64,000 nt of DNA from the NCBI GenBank assembly GCA_947496355.1, contig CANMCO010000006.1, forward strand, positions 248,001 to 312,000. The letters run 5' to 3'. This stretch comes from an uncultured Aquimarina sp. (lineage in GTDB: Bacteria; Bacteroidota; Bacteroidia; Flavobacteriales; Flavobacteriaceae). The translations under genes were made by a program, and so were the position numbers. Under the pieces are notes generated by a model. The model did no database searches and was not told the origin of the DNA. It worked only from the letters and a program-made list of their open reading frames with translations. This document shows positions 16,779 to 25,448 of this stretch, in pieces. Each line of letters begins with the position of its first letter. Position 1 is the stretch's first letter.

Positions 16779-18320
16779 TTATTGAATATTCAATTTCTCT
16801 AAATGAAGTTGTACTGTTTTTTCTTTTCTGTTATACTCTAGTAACATCACATTCCCTAATTTACCTGGCATAACTCTGTATTCGATTTTTCCTTTATCTT
16901 CTTCTAGGTAGATTTTATCTTCAGAGAAAGTTCCGTCGTTATACATAATTGCCTTAAATGCGAACTTGTCTTTTGCTCCTTTTAGTCTTTCATAGTCAAT
17001 AAAAGCCGCATAAAATCTGTCTCTCTTCGTATCCATTTGCGTAAACTCATAATCAAAAGCTCCGAAAGTTTTTAAAGCATGTGCGTTTAATTGTGGACTA
17101 CCAAAATCCGTAAGGCTAGGTGCTCTTGATTTTCCTTTTTCGAATACCTTGATATCCTTAAGTTCAAATTTGCTATCAAATTCAAAAACGGCAGCATTTG
17201 TAATAGTTAATTGCGTCACAGATGTTCCTGCTCTACCTCCACTTAATGCCATAGCAGCAATACCTCCTGCACTTGCAGTTTTACGATATCTTTCACCAAT
17301 AGCATAATACGTTCCTTTTTGAGTTCTTACGATATCATGAAAGTAGATATATCCTCTTTTCTTTTTCTTACCATCAATATTAGCTGGCATAATAGGATCG
17401 ATTTTATCAACCCAACTTATTTTAGAATCACTAATTACATTACCGGTAAGATCAACAGTTTCTGCAAATAAACCTTCACTTTTATCTTTCATGATATTAT
17501 CACCAGCTGCAAAATACTCTCCTAACATTACTAAGTTTTTATCAGGAGTTAAAAATGCATTGGTAATTAATCTTGGATCACCTTTTCTATCAAAATTTTT
17601 CTCAAACAAGAATTTTCCTGTTTTAATATCGATAACAATTACTTTGTAATTAATTGTCTGACTTAGTAACGATTTTTTTGATCCTTCAAGCGCTACTACT
17701 ACCTCATCATTAGCTTCGATAGGGTTTAATGTTAGGATTGATTTTGAATCATCTGGAGAATTATAATCCCAAGAAGCACCACCATCTGTAGGCACATATT
17801 TAAGTCCGTATCCAAGTTTATTGTTATCTCTTATATAATTGAATAAGAACCCTTTATTATCAACCGGGAAAAGAAAATTGAAATTTCCAGTTTGTTTCAT
17901 AGCATTAAGCCATCTCATTTCCTTTTTAGACACAGGAATTTTAATGTTCTCTACCTGATTTGCTTGTCTGTCAAAAGTAATCAGCTTATAGAATTTCTCC
18001 TTGTAATTGGTCATTGCAAAAATCAGAGCCTGATTGTTAAATTTACTCTGTACCAAAACAGTGTTCTTGTTATCTACATAGGATTTTGTAGCTAAATCAT
18101 TAAGGTTGTTATCAAGAATTCTAATAGCAAACTCTCTATCTCCTTTTTTAAGTTTATCTACTTCATAAAAGAAATAATATCCATCTACATCATTATTTTT
18201 ATCCATTAAAGTCCCAGAATTTCTAGGCTTAAATGAAGAGATTTCATTAATTGTTTTTTCCTGTGCATTTGCGAAACCGACCAAAGCCAGTATCAACAGT
18301 AAAGTGATTGTTTTTTTCAT
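16779..18320 (-). CDS. Secreted protein of unknown function, beta-propeller-like
   Basis: A 513-residue protein with a signal peptide (MKKTITLLLILALVGFANAQ). The mature chain is strand-rich, with repeated segments such as VVVALEG, NLVMLGEYFA and TYYAIGERY that resemble propeller blades, and a Gly/Ala-rich stretch (SAGGIAAMALSGGRAG) near residue 350. It may belong to the Bacteroidota family catalogued as DUF6770, from memory and unverified. It lies 20 bases after the M48 protease gene on the same strand, so it is probably in an operon with that gene. Confidence 0.6.
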   Translation of the reverse strand: MKKTITLLLILALVGFANAQEKTINEISSFKPRNSGTLMDKNNDVDGYYFFYEVDKLKKGDREFAIRILDNNLNDLATKSYVDNKNTVLVQSKFNNQALIFAMTNYKEKFYKLITFDRQANQVENIKIPVSKKEMRWLNAMKQTGNFNFLFPVDNKGFLFNYIRDNNKLGYGLKYVPTDGGASWDYNSPDDSKSILTLNPIEANDEVVVALEGSKKSLLSQTINYKVIVIDIKTGKFLFEKNFDRKGDPRLITNAFLTPDKNLVMLGEYFAAGDNIMKDKSEGLFAETVDLTGNVISDSKISWVDKIDPIMPANIDGKKKKRGYIYFHDIVRTQKGTYYAIGERYRKTASAGGIAAMALSGGRAGTSVTQLTITNAAVFEFDSKFELKDIKVFEKGKSRAPSLTDFGSPQLNAHALKTFGAFDYEFTQMDTKRDRFYAAFIDYERLKGAKDKFAFKAIMYNDGTFSEDKIYLEEDKGKIEYRVMPGKLGNVMLLEYNRKEKTVQLHLEKLNIQ

Positions 18321-18340
18321 GTTTATTGATTGTGATTAGA

Positions 18341-19696
18341 TTAATTTAAATCTTTAAAGAATTGAAATGCTTCTTTAAAATCTTCGTTGTTGGTTATTTT
18401 AGAACTATGGGCATTGCAAAATGCCTGCCCTATTTTCTTTATTTCAGATAATTCAAGATTGTGTATAAATCGTCGTATATCGTTTAATGTTTTTTCGTCT
18501 GAGAATGAATTTTGCTGAAAAACGTACTTTCCTAATTTATGATTCTTTCTTGCCTCATAAATCTGCTTTAGCACATTTGCCATTGTTCCGTAATAATCTT
18601 CGGGAGTCATTAACCCTTCAGAAAATTGTTGTATTAATAAGTATATCGAAAGATCCAGAATTTTTAAATCTATTGTATATTGAATACTTTGTGGGACTGT
18701 AATCGTTTTAATTGGGTCTAGATGATCTTTTGTATGAGCACTAGCGTCATTTGATTTTATATTAAACTCTTTTTTTAGCTTATCAATCCTGGATTGAATC
18801 TCTGGGTGAGTTCTTATGGTATCTGAAGAAAGCCTGAACTCATCTATTTCTTCGTCGGTATCAAATAGTGATGTTTCCTCCTCTAACCAAAAACTTTTGA
18901 ATGGATATTCTTTAAAATCAAATACACTATCCAGTTTGACATCATAATCAAAGTAGATATCATCTTCATTACTTAATCTTTTCAATGAAGTAACAGCTGC
19001 ATTTTTTTGATATGTAGTTTTTGAAAATAATACATAGCCCAAAGAGTCTGCCTGAGTTTCTGAATGTTTAGAATGATCTAACATATCTATATACAATTCA
19101 TCAACTAATAAGCGTCCGGCTTTGGTTCTACCGTATTTTTGCCTTTTTATCTTACTAACTTTTTTTCTTGTCTCTTTCGAGTTAAGATCTTCGTATCGTT
19201 TTGTAACACTTTTTAGTGAATGTTCCAATACCAAATGGGCAATCTCGTGACAAATAATAAATGCAACTTCATCATCTGTTTTACAACTTGTAAATAATCC
19301 TAAGTTAATTTCGTATCTACCATCTCCGTAACATGCCGCATTGGGAATAACATTATTTTTTATAAAGAAATAAAAGTCTTTTGAGTCAATTTCTGGATTG
19401 GCATCATATATATTTTGCAAAACTGCATCTAGATTGCTCTTTATAGTTGGATGAAAGAAGTAAGTGCTATCATTAATAGCATCAATCATTTTTTCGTCTT
19501 GATTTTTGAATGCTTTCTTAATTTTTGAAGAATACTTCCCTTCTATCCTATTAATGTGGGTTCTGTTTGTATTCTCAATGTATGTTTTGAGTGCCTCAAA
19601 ATTTTCAGGAATGTAGCTATTAGCAGTATTTTCCTGCGCTTTTACACACAAGAAAAATAGCGATGCTATCACTAAAGTATAGTATAATTTTTTCAA
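18341..19696 (-). CDS. M48-family zinc metalloprotease, periplasmic
   Basis: Start TTG at 19696 is chosen: an upstream in-frame TTG at 19723 falls inside the -7 promoter box and could not be translated. From there the protein has 451 residues with a signal peptide to VKAQ. The catalytic motif HEIAH is at about residue 160, followed by ETQADSLGY at about 225, which supplies the third zinc ligand of M48 enzymes. It lacks the multiple helices of HtpX and resembles BepA/LoiP-like exported proteases. The 513-residue gene follows downstream. Confidence 0.8.
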   Translation of the reverse strand: MKKLYYTLVIASLFFLCVKAQENTANSYIPENFEALKTYIENTNRTHINRIEGKYSSKIKKAFKNQDEKMIDAINDSTYFFHPTIKSNLDAVLQNIYDANPEIDSKDFYFFIKNNVIPNAACYGDGRYEINLGLFTSCKTDDEVAFIICHEIAHLVLEHSLKSVTKRYEDLNSKETRKKVSKIKRQKYGRTKAGRLLVDELYIDMLDHSKHSETQADSLGYVLFSKTTYQKNAAVTSLKRLSNEDDIYFDYDVKLDSVFDFKEYPFKSFWLEEETSLFDTDEEIDEFRLSSDTIRTHPEIQSRIDKLKKEFNIKSNDASAHTKDHLDPIKTITVPQSIQYTIDLKILDLSIYLLIQQFSEGLMTPEDYYGTMANVLKQIYEARKNHKLGKYVFQQNSFSDEKTLNDIRRFIHNLELSEIKKIGQAFCNAHSSKITNNEDFKEAFQFFKDLN

Positions 19697-19720
19697 ATCG
19701 GTAAATTTTACGGGGAGGCA

Positions 19721-19751
19721 CAAAGATAATTATTCGTTAATAATACGCAAA
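19721..19751 (-). promoter_or_regulatory. Promoter of the M48 protease operon
   Basis: On the minus strand TTTG (19748-19751), 19 bases, TATCTTTG (19721-19728). Both boxes fit the Bacteroidota consensus exactly. Transcription should start near 19714, which decides the protease start codon. Confidence 0.75.
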
Positions 19752-19793
19752 TAATGTCATAATTTATTGGGTGAAACGTGGTTTTAACAAAAT

Positions 19794-20813
19794 TTATCGC
19801 TCTAAAATCTTTATCATCCCAAACGATTTCAGTAAATGAAATAAGCCTGGTAGAATAACGGTTCCGCCAATCAACAAAGAAATCCCTAGTACTTTAATCA
19901 CACTATCAGGAGCAATATTATCCAATAAACTAATACTGCTTGTTTCGGTAATAATGATATTAGGAAAATGAGAAATCAAAGCCGCTACAAGAATCAAAAA
20001 AACTTGTAAACCTGCAAAAAAACGACTCCATACTTTATTTCCCTTTTTAATCGTTTTCCACAACGGTAGTAGCAACGCTGCCGATAGTACAACCAAAACT
20101 ATAGCAGCTGGATCTTTTACAAAATTTTGTACAAAAACATTTCCTGAAATGAATCCGTAGCCAAAAGTTACTAATCCAACAATGAAAACCACAATAGTCG
20201 CAATTGCCGATTTCCTGATATAAATATTCTCATTCTTACCTTCAGACTCCCCTATCAGAAAAATAGATGATAAAAACGCACAAAGCGCCGCAAAAAACAA
20301 TCCTACCAATACACTAAAAATATTAAACCAAGGCCTAATAAAAGCTTCATAAAATGTAAGGGTAGTCACATCTTCTACAATCTTAATCTTACCGCTTATC
20401 AATCCCCCAAATACGATACCCAGAAATATGGGAGTAACAAGGCTAGATATTTTAAACATGGCATCATATAACTTCTGAGAATTATCTATCACAGCATCAT
20501 AATGCCTAAAAACAAACGCCACTCCTCTTAAAGTAACACCAAGCAACACAATGGTTAAAGGTATATGAAGATAAATAACCATAATATTGTAATATGCAGG
20601 AAAAGCAATCCATAAAATAACCACGAGAATAATAATCCAAATATGATTAGCCTCCCAAACTGGTCCCATTACACGATAGACAGTTTTCTTCGTAATTTTC
20701 TGGTTTTCTTCAGACGAAAAAAGCTCTACAATCCCTGCACCATAATCCGCACCTCCCAAAACCACATATAGAAACAGTGAAAATATTAGAAAAAATAAAA
20801 CAACATATAACAT
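19794..20813 (-). CDS. cydB: Cytochrome bd ubiquinol/menaquinol oxidase subunit II
   Basis: A 339-residue inner-membrane protein with about nine hydrophobic helices. The N-terminal GGADYGAGIVEL and VMGPVWEANHIWII motifs are typical of CydB (the family's W-GNEVWLI region). CydB supports CydA in the high-affinity terminal oxidase that reduces O2 to water with quinol. It starts 2 bases after cydA ends. Length is normal. Expression at low oxygen would be expected; no regulator site was identified. Confidence 0.95.
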   Translation of the reverse strand: MLYVVLFFLIFSLFLYVVLGGADYGAGIVELFSSEENQKITKKTVYRVMGPVWEANHIWIIILVVILWIAFPAYYNIMVIYLHIPLTIVLLGVTLRGVAFVFRHYDAVIDNSQKLYDAMFKISSLVTPIFLGIVFGGLISGKIKIVEDVTTLTFYEAFIRPWFNIFSVLVGLFFAALCAFLSSIFLIGESEGKNENIYIRKSAIATIVVFIVGLVTFGYGFISGNVFVQNFVKDPAAIVLVVLSAALLLPLWKTIKKGNKVWSRFFAGLQVFLILVAALISHFPNIIITETSSISLLDNIAPDSVIKVLGISLLIGGTVILPGLFHLLKSFGMIKILER

Positions 20814-20815
20814 AC

Positions 20816-22117
20816 TTAGTAATTTGAGTTATTTAGAACTTTGATTTGTCGTAACATCAACCAGGTAACGGCAATAGACAAGGTTAGATATACCACTATA
20901 TAGGTATAAAAACTAAAAACAATACCCGGCATAGGTGTTACTGCATCTTTGGTTCTCATTATTTTATGTATAATCCAGGGTTGTCTTCCTACTTCGGTTA
21001 CAATCCATCCGGCTTCTAGGGCTATAAATCCCATTGGAGCCAGAATAATAAATAATAACCAATACCTATTACTATCAAACCATTTCTTTCTTTTAAGAGA
21101 TACAAAATATAATATCCCCGATAAGAGTAACAGCGTTCCAATTCCTACCATTATCTGAAAAGCATAGTGTACCATAGGTACATTTGGCCGTTCATCCTCT
21201 GGAAAATCGTTTAGTCCTTTTACCTCAGCGTCAAAATCACCAAAGGCAAGAAAAGATAATGCCCCGGGAATAGCGATTTTATATTTTACTTCTTGTGTTT
21301 CGTCATTTACTATACCACCTATGTATAGTGGCGCTCCCTTTTCTGTATTATAGTGAGCTTCCATTGCGGCTAATTTAACTGGTTGCCTTTTTGCAATATC
21401 TTTTGCAGAAATATCTCCGCTTATAGGTTGTAAAATAGCGGCTATGGCACCAAATGTAATCGCAATCTTAAATGCCTTTTTATGCAACTCTACTTTTCGT
21501 TTCTTGTATACCTGATATGCATGAATACCAGCTACTGCAAAACCTGTGGCAGTAAACGCAGCTAATGTCATGTGTAAGGCCTGTGTAAACCATGCTGGGT
21601 TTAGCATTGCTTGAATGGGGTCAATGTTAAGAAACTGCCCATCTATATAATCAAATCCACTTGGGGAGTTCATCCACCCATTTGCGGCTACCACCAAAAT
21701 TCCTGAAGCGACTCCTGATACCCCAATAATAATACCGGTAATCCAATGAAAACGTTCTGGTAATTTATTCCAGCCGTATAGATAAAACCCTAACGCGATT
21801 GCCTCTACAAAAAATGCTGCTCCTTCCAAAGAAAATGGCATTCCTATAATTGGTCCGGCATGTTTCATAAACTCGGGCCATAGTAGTCCCAATTCAAAAG
21901 ATAAAGCCGTTCCTGAAACAGCTCCTGTAACAAAAAAAATTGCTACACCTTTTTGCCAGGATTTTGTAAGTGTAAGATAAATCTGATCTCGGGTCTTTAG
22001 CCATTTATAATGAGATACTACCATAAAAAAAGGCATAACCATCCCAATACAAGCAAAAACAATATGAAATATAAGGGTAAATGCCATCTGGAGTCTTGCC
22101 GCATCAAGGTTTTCCAT
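20816..22117 (-). CDS. cydA: Cytochrome bd oxidase subunit I
   Basis: A 433-residue heme-bearing subunit. H18 in IFHIVFA is the expected N-terminal heme ligand; LLWPEFM and SLEGAAFFVEAIALGFYLYGW carry the conserved acidic residues; the GRQPW quinol-site motif is near residue 375. The Q loop is short, as in most non-proteobacterial enzymes. It heads a two-gene operon with cydB. A TATCTTTA box (one mismatch) lies about 45 bases upstream on the minus strand. Confidence 0.95.
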   Translation of the reverse strand: MENLDAARLQMAFTLIFHIVFACIGMVMPFFMVVSHYKWLKTRDQIYLTLTKSWQKGVAIFFVTGAVSGTALSFELGLLWPEFMKHAGPIIGMPFSLEGAAFFVEAIALGFYLYGWNKLPERFHWITGIIIGVSGVASGILVVAANGWMNSPSGFDYIDGQFLNIDPIQAMLNPAWFTQALHMTLAAFTATGFAVAGIHAYQVYKKRKVELHKKAFKIAITFGAIAAILQPISGDISAKDIAKRQPVKLAAMEAHYNTEKGAPLYIGGIVNDETQEVKYKIAIPGALSFLAFGDFDAEVKGLNDFPEDERPNVPMVHYAFQIMVGIGTLLLLSGILYFVSLKRKKWFDSNRYWLLFIILAPMGFIALEAGWIVTEVGRQPWIIHKIMRTKDAVTPMPGIVFSFYTYIVVYLTLSIAVTWLMLRQIKVLNNSNY

Positions 22118-22314
22118 AGATATAATTTAGAGAAGAAATTAGTTTCCAATTAGTACGATAAAGATACGTTTCACAGCCGGTTTTAGAAAGAAAAAGCTCC
22201 TGTGTTTTATTAAAAAATGAGTTAAACTTCTGCCAATAAAATTTATTGTTTTATATCTATAAATAACGCCTTGTATCTTAAAATAGCCATTTTGAAAAAT
22301 AGCAAAATCCATAA

Positions 22315-23148
22315 TCAATTAAAATCTAGTTTTTCATAAAGTTCTACTGCCTTTTGAAAGTTAAAATTTCTTTCATCTTGTAGAACTAATTTTAATTGCT
22401 CTTCTGTTTTTTGTTTATTCCCTTGTTTAAGATATACCATGGCTTTATACCAATATCCTTTAGAACTATCAACGGTATTACTGTTCAATAATTGGTCAAA
22501 AGTAAGTATTGCGTTTTCGTAGTCATTCAATTCTAAATAGGAAGCGCCTAAATATGACAAAATATAAGGGTTAAGGTTTTGTTTCTGTACTGAAGAATCC
22601 CCTAGCTCTTGAGAGAAAATCATAATCGCTTTAGTGTACTCTGCTTCAAAAAAAAGATGCTCGCCTTCGGCAAGAATATTTTCATTATCGTCTTGAATGG
22701 TAAGAGATGGTAACTCTTTCCAATTACTATATTCTGCATACAATGAAGTCGTAGATTGATTGTTATTATAATAGTTTATAAAAAATGCGATACAAATAAC
22801 GGCAGCAACTGCACTTATATAATACAACCATTTTTTGTTCCCTTTAGGTTTTATTTCATTTTCAAAATACTGATCACCTGCCTCTTGTATTGATGCTTCT
22901 ATATTGGCATATTTCTTACTTCTTCTACTATTTTTAATCTGATTAAACTCTTTATTATCTTTTACATTTTCTGTTAAATGCCATTCCTTGTCCTGAATAA
23001 CGTTTTTTAAAGATCGATGCAATTCGACTTCTTTTTCAAGGTCTTTGTCAGATTGAATTTTTACCTCGAATAGTTTTTTGTCATCTTCGCCCATCTCTCC
23101 TGAAATGAAGGCTTCGATCTGCTCGTATATGCTATTATCAAATTCCAT
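22315..23148 (-). CDS. Membrane-spanning anti-sigma-like protein with periplasmic TPRs
   Basis: A 277-residue single-pass protein. Residues 1-100 are charged and helical, with the FISGEMGEDDKKLFE element seen at the N-terminus of many Bacteroidota anti-sigma factors; there is no His-Cys zinc motif. A membrane helix lies at about 105-125, and residues about 160-275 form TPR-like helices (YLGASYLELNDYENAILTF). It begins 13 bases after the ECF sigma gene and probably holds that sigma factor at the membrane. The TPRs would face the periplasm, where they could meet the divergent CHAT and subtilase proteins. Confidence 0.75.
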   Translation of the reverse strand: MEFDNSIYEQIEAFISGEMGEDDKKLFEVKIQSDKDLEKEVELHRSLKNVIQDKEWHLTENVKDNKEFNQIKNSRRSKKYANIEASIQEAGDQYFENEIKPKGNKKWLYYISAVAAVICIAFFINYYNNNQSTTSLYAEYSNWKELPSLTIQDDNENILAEGEHLFFEAEYTKAIMIFSQELGDSSVQKQNLNPYILSYLGASYLELNDYENAILTFDQLLNSNTVDSSKGYWYKAMVYLKQGNKQKTEEQLKLVLQDERNFNFQKAVELYEKLDFN

Positions 23149-23161
23149 AATTAAGGGGATA

Positions 23162-23725
23162 TTAATTAAACCTGGAGTCAGATTTTATTAATTTAATCAG
23201 TTTACTTTTACATTTAAATATTCTTTGTCGAGCCGTATTAATTGTTGCATATGATAATTCTAGAACAATATCTTCATACGACACATCATTAAAAAAAAGA
23301 GATAAAATTTCCTTACAATTATCAGAAAGCAAACTAAACTTTTCATGATATAATTCTAACCGTTCTTGTTCAATCATAAAAGAAGCAAAATTCGTCTCTT
23401 TATCCTCTAGTGTATGTAAACCATCTTTTATTACCCGTTTTTTTTGCTTTTCTATTTCTCGTCGCCACATATTTTTACAAATGGTAAATAAATAGGCTTC
23501 AAAATTATCTATCTTTAAGTTTCTTTCTTTCACTCCGATTATGATGTACATTAAAGATTCCTGAAAAATATCCTTGGCCTGAGCGCGAGTTCCATGATTT
23601 TGTAAAATAAAACGTAAAGCTTTTGGAAAAAAGCGTGAATAAATTTCTGAAATAACTACACTATTGTTTTTCAGCAATGCATCTATAAACCTATCTAATG
23701 ATTGTTTTGATGTATCATCATTCAT
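23162..23725 (-). CDS. ECF-type RNA polymerase sigma factor
   Basis: A 187-residue sigma-70 family protein. Region 2 is at about 35-105 (DIFQESLMYIIIGV, then YLFTICKNMWRRE), and region 4 at about 130-180, with LSDNCKEILSLFFNDVSYEDI as the helix-turn-helix lead. Length and lack of regions 1 and 3 fit an ECF factor. It is followed by its presumed anti-sigma partner and is divergent from the subtilase gene, suggesting it controls the protease genes and perhaps itself. Confidence 0.9.
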   Translation of the reverse strand: MNDDTSKQSLDRFIDALLKNNSVVISEIYSRFFPKALRFILQNHGTRAQAKDIFQESLMYIIIGVKERNLKIDNFEAYLFTICKNMWRREIEKQKKRVIKDGLHTLEDKETNFASFMIEQERLELYHEKFSLLSDNCKEILSLFFNDVSYEDIVLELSYATINTARQRIFKCKSKLIKLIKSDSRFN

Positions 23726-23810
23726 AAAACCAATCTATTTTCGAGTTTGTTTTCTAACAAATTATTTAGTTGCCCTTTATAATTACATTATAAATTTTAA
23801 AACATTTTAC

Positions 23811-23825
23811 GTACTTTAAAAGTAC
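23811..23825. promoter_or_regulatory. Palindrome between sigma factor and subtilase genes
   Basis: GTACTTT and AAAGTAC flank one A. A second copy of AAAAGTACTA occurs at 23917-23926. Both lie in the divergent intergenic region and could be protein-binding sites. Confidence 0.35.
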
Positions 23826-23864
23826 TATTATAGCTCATAAACAGAAACTTATCCTAAAATATTT

Positions 23865-23895
23865 AAAAAAACTAAAAATAATGGGTAATAAATTC
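23865..23895 (+). promoter_or_regulatory. 31-bp element shared with the PLAT lipoprotein gene
   Basis: Seven A, CTAAA, six variable bases, then GGGTAAT and AATT. It matches 28268-28298 at about 25 of 31 positions with identical spacing. It ends about 50 bases before the subtilase ATG. It may be the promoter recognised by the divergent ECF factor; this is inference. Confidence 0.4.
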
Positions 23896-23945
23896 ATCAT
23901 TCATATACTATATCATAAAAGTACTACTTAAAACACACAAAAAAA

Positions 23946-25205
23946 ATGGGAAATTTAAACTCTTTGTTACCACTATTGGTAACTTATCTTGTACTTATGG
24001 GGTGTACGAGAGAAGAAATCAATACTATTGATTTAGGACAAAAAATAAATGTAAAAAATAATACTACATATAGTGAAGTAAGTGGTCCTGTAGAATCTGC
24101 TACAGAGCTAATTATTGAATATCCTAAAGACAGATTCACGACTGAGGATCAGAGGGATAATTTACGAAAAAAACATGGCGTAATTCGTTATGAAACCTGC
24201 GATTGCTCGAATAAACAGATAGAAAAATGGGTATTTGGAGATGGAGTAAATATTGAAGAAGAAGAAGCAGAAATTCAAGACAAGGGAATTGATGTTGAAA
24301 ATGAATTCTACTATAATAATTCATACCCAATTCCTTCAAACTTAGCCGTAACAAACGTAGAACAAAGTATAGCCTTAATTAAATCTAATATTGTGTCTGC
24401 TCCTACTAAAATAACTCTTGCAACTCTAGATACAGGTATAGACCTAAATCAATTGCCTAATACTGGTCCTTTTTTATATCAACTTAGACCAAATGAATCG
24501 GGCTGCGTAGAAAACGGAAAACGGGAACTATCGGGGTGGGATTTTGTGAATCACGATAATAATCCGCATGATGATAATGGACATGGGACTATAGTTACAG
24601 GTATTATAAAATCAGGGCTATCTTCTAATCCTAATGATTTTGAAATTCTGCCTGTTAAGGTTTTTGATCACGAAGGTGAAGGATCGTATTTCACTTTGCT
24701 TTGTGGTTATAAATATGCTACGAGTAAACCTTCTGTTTCTATTATTAATATGAGTTTTGGATGGTATTACAAAAGAGGCAGATTGCTAAATAGGTATATT
24801 TCTGAAAACGATCATATACTACACGTAACATCGGCAGGAAACGATTCTATCAATAATGATATTGAACCTCATTTCCCTTCATCATATAGGCAAACGCACA
24901 GCGTTGCTATTGGAAGCATAAACGCTACTAAAACTGAAATTGCCCAGTTTTCTAATTACGGAACATCTAGTGTTGATTTTCTCTCCTTAGGTGATCAAGT
25001 CATTTTTTATGATAATAATGGTGATAAGTATCTAGTTTCTGGCACTTCATATGCAGCACCTTTTGTAACGGCTAAATCAGCGATACAATTTATCGATGGT
25101 TATAGAAATCCTGAAGATATTCTAAAACAACTTGTTACAAATGCGACTCCATTAGATCCTAATATTACGCTCCCAGTGAGATGTAAAGATAAAATCATAG
25201 ATTGA
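23946..25205 (+). CDS. S8 subtilisin-like serine protease lipoprotein
   Basis: A 419-residue lipoprotein with Cys20 after LVLMG. Residues about 50-100 may be an inhibitory prodomain and contain a CDC motif. The peptidase domain runs from about 150: D162 in LATLDTGID, H213 in NGHGTIVTG, oxyanion N299 in SAGND and S368 in SGTSYAAPF, so the triad is complete. It would act in the periplasm or on the outer membrane. A terminator separates it from the CHAT gene, so the two have separate transcripts. Confidence 0.9.
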   Translation: MGNLNSLLPLLVTYLVLMGCTREEINTIDLGQKINVKNNTTYSEVSGPVESATELIIEYPKDRFTTEDQRDNLRKKHGVIRYETCDCSNKQIEKWVFGDGVNIEEEEAEIQDKGIDVENEFYYNNSYPIPSNLAVTNVEQSIALIKSNIVSAPTKITLATLDTGIDLNQLPNTGPFLYQLRPNESGCVENGKRELSGWDFVNHDNNPHDDNGHGTIVTGIIKSGLSSNPNDFEILPVKVFDHEGEGSYFTLLCGYKYATSKPSVSIINMSFGWYYKRGRLLNRYISENDHILHVTSAGNDSINNDIEPHFPSSYRQTHSVAIGSINATKTEIAQFSNYGTSSVDFLSLGDQVIFYDNNGDKYLVSGTSYAAPFVTAKSAIQFIDGYRNPEDILKQLVTNATPLDPNITLPVRCKDKIID

Positions 25206-25250
25206 ATACTTTTCTACCTATCAGAAAATATTTTTCGTTCCAAAATGACT

Positions 25251-25277
25251 AAAAATGTAGCATTTCGCTACATTTTT
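25251..25277 (+). terminator. Terminator of the subtilase gene
   Basis: A perfect 11-bp stem (AAAAATGTAGC with GCTACATTTTT) around ATTTC, with five T in the 3' arm, 46 bases past the stop. Confidence 0.85.
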
Positions 25278-25448
25278 GGGTTTAATAGTAGTGCCATGAG
25301 CAGATTTGCAATATCTGTACTACTGAAAATTGGGAAAGTAGAATATCTTTAGCTTAATTATATCCACACAGCAAAAGAGAATTTCTATTTTCATCGATCT
25401 GTAATTATAAAAAAATACCTAATTTTATAATACACTTACTATATTGGC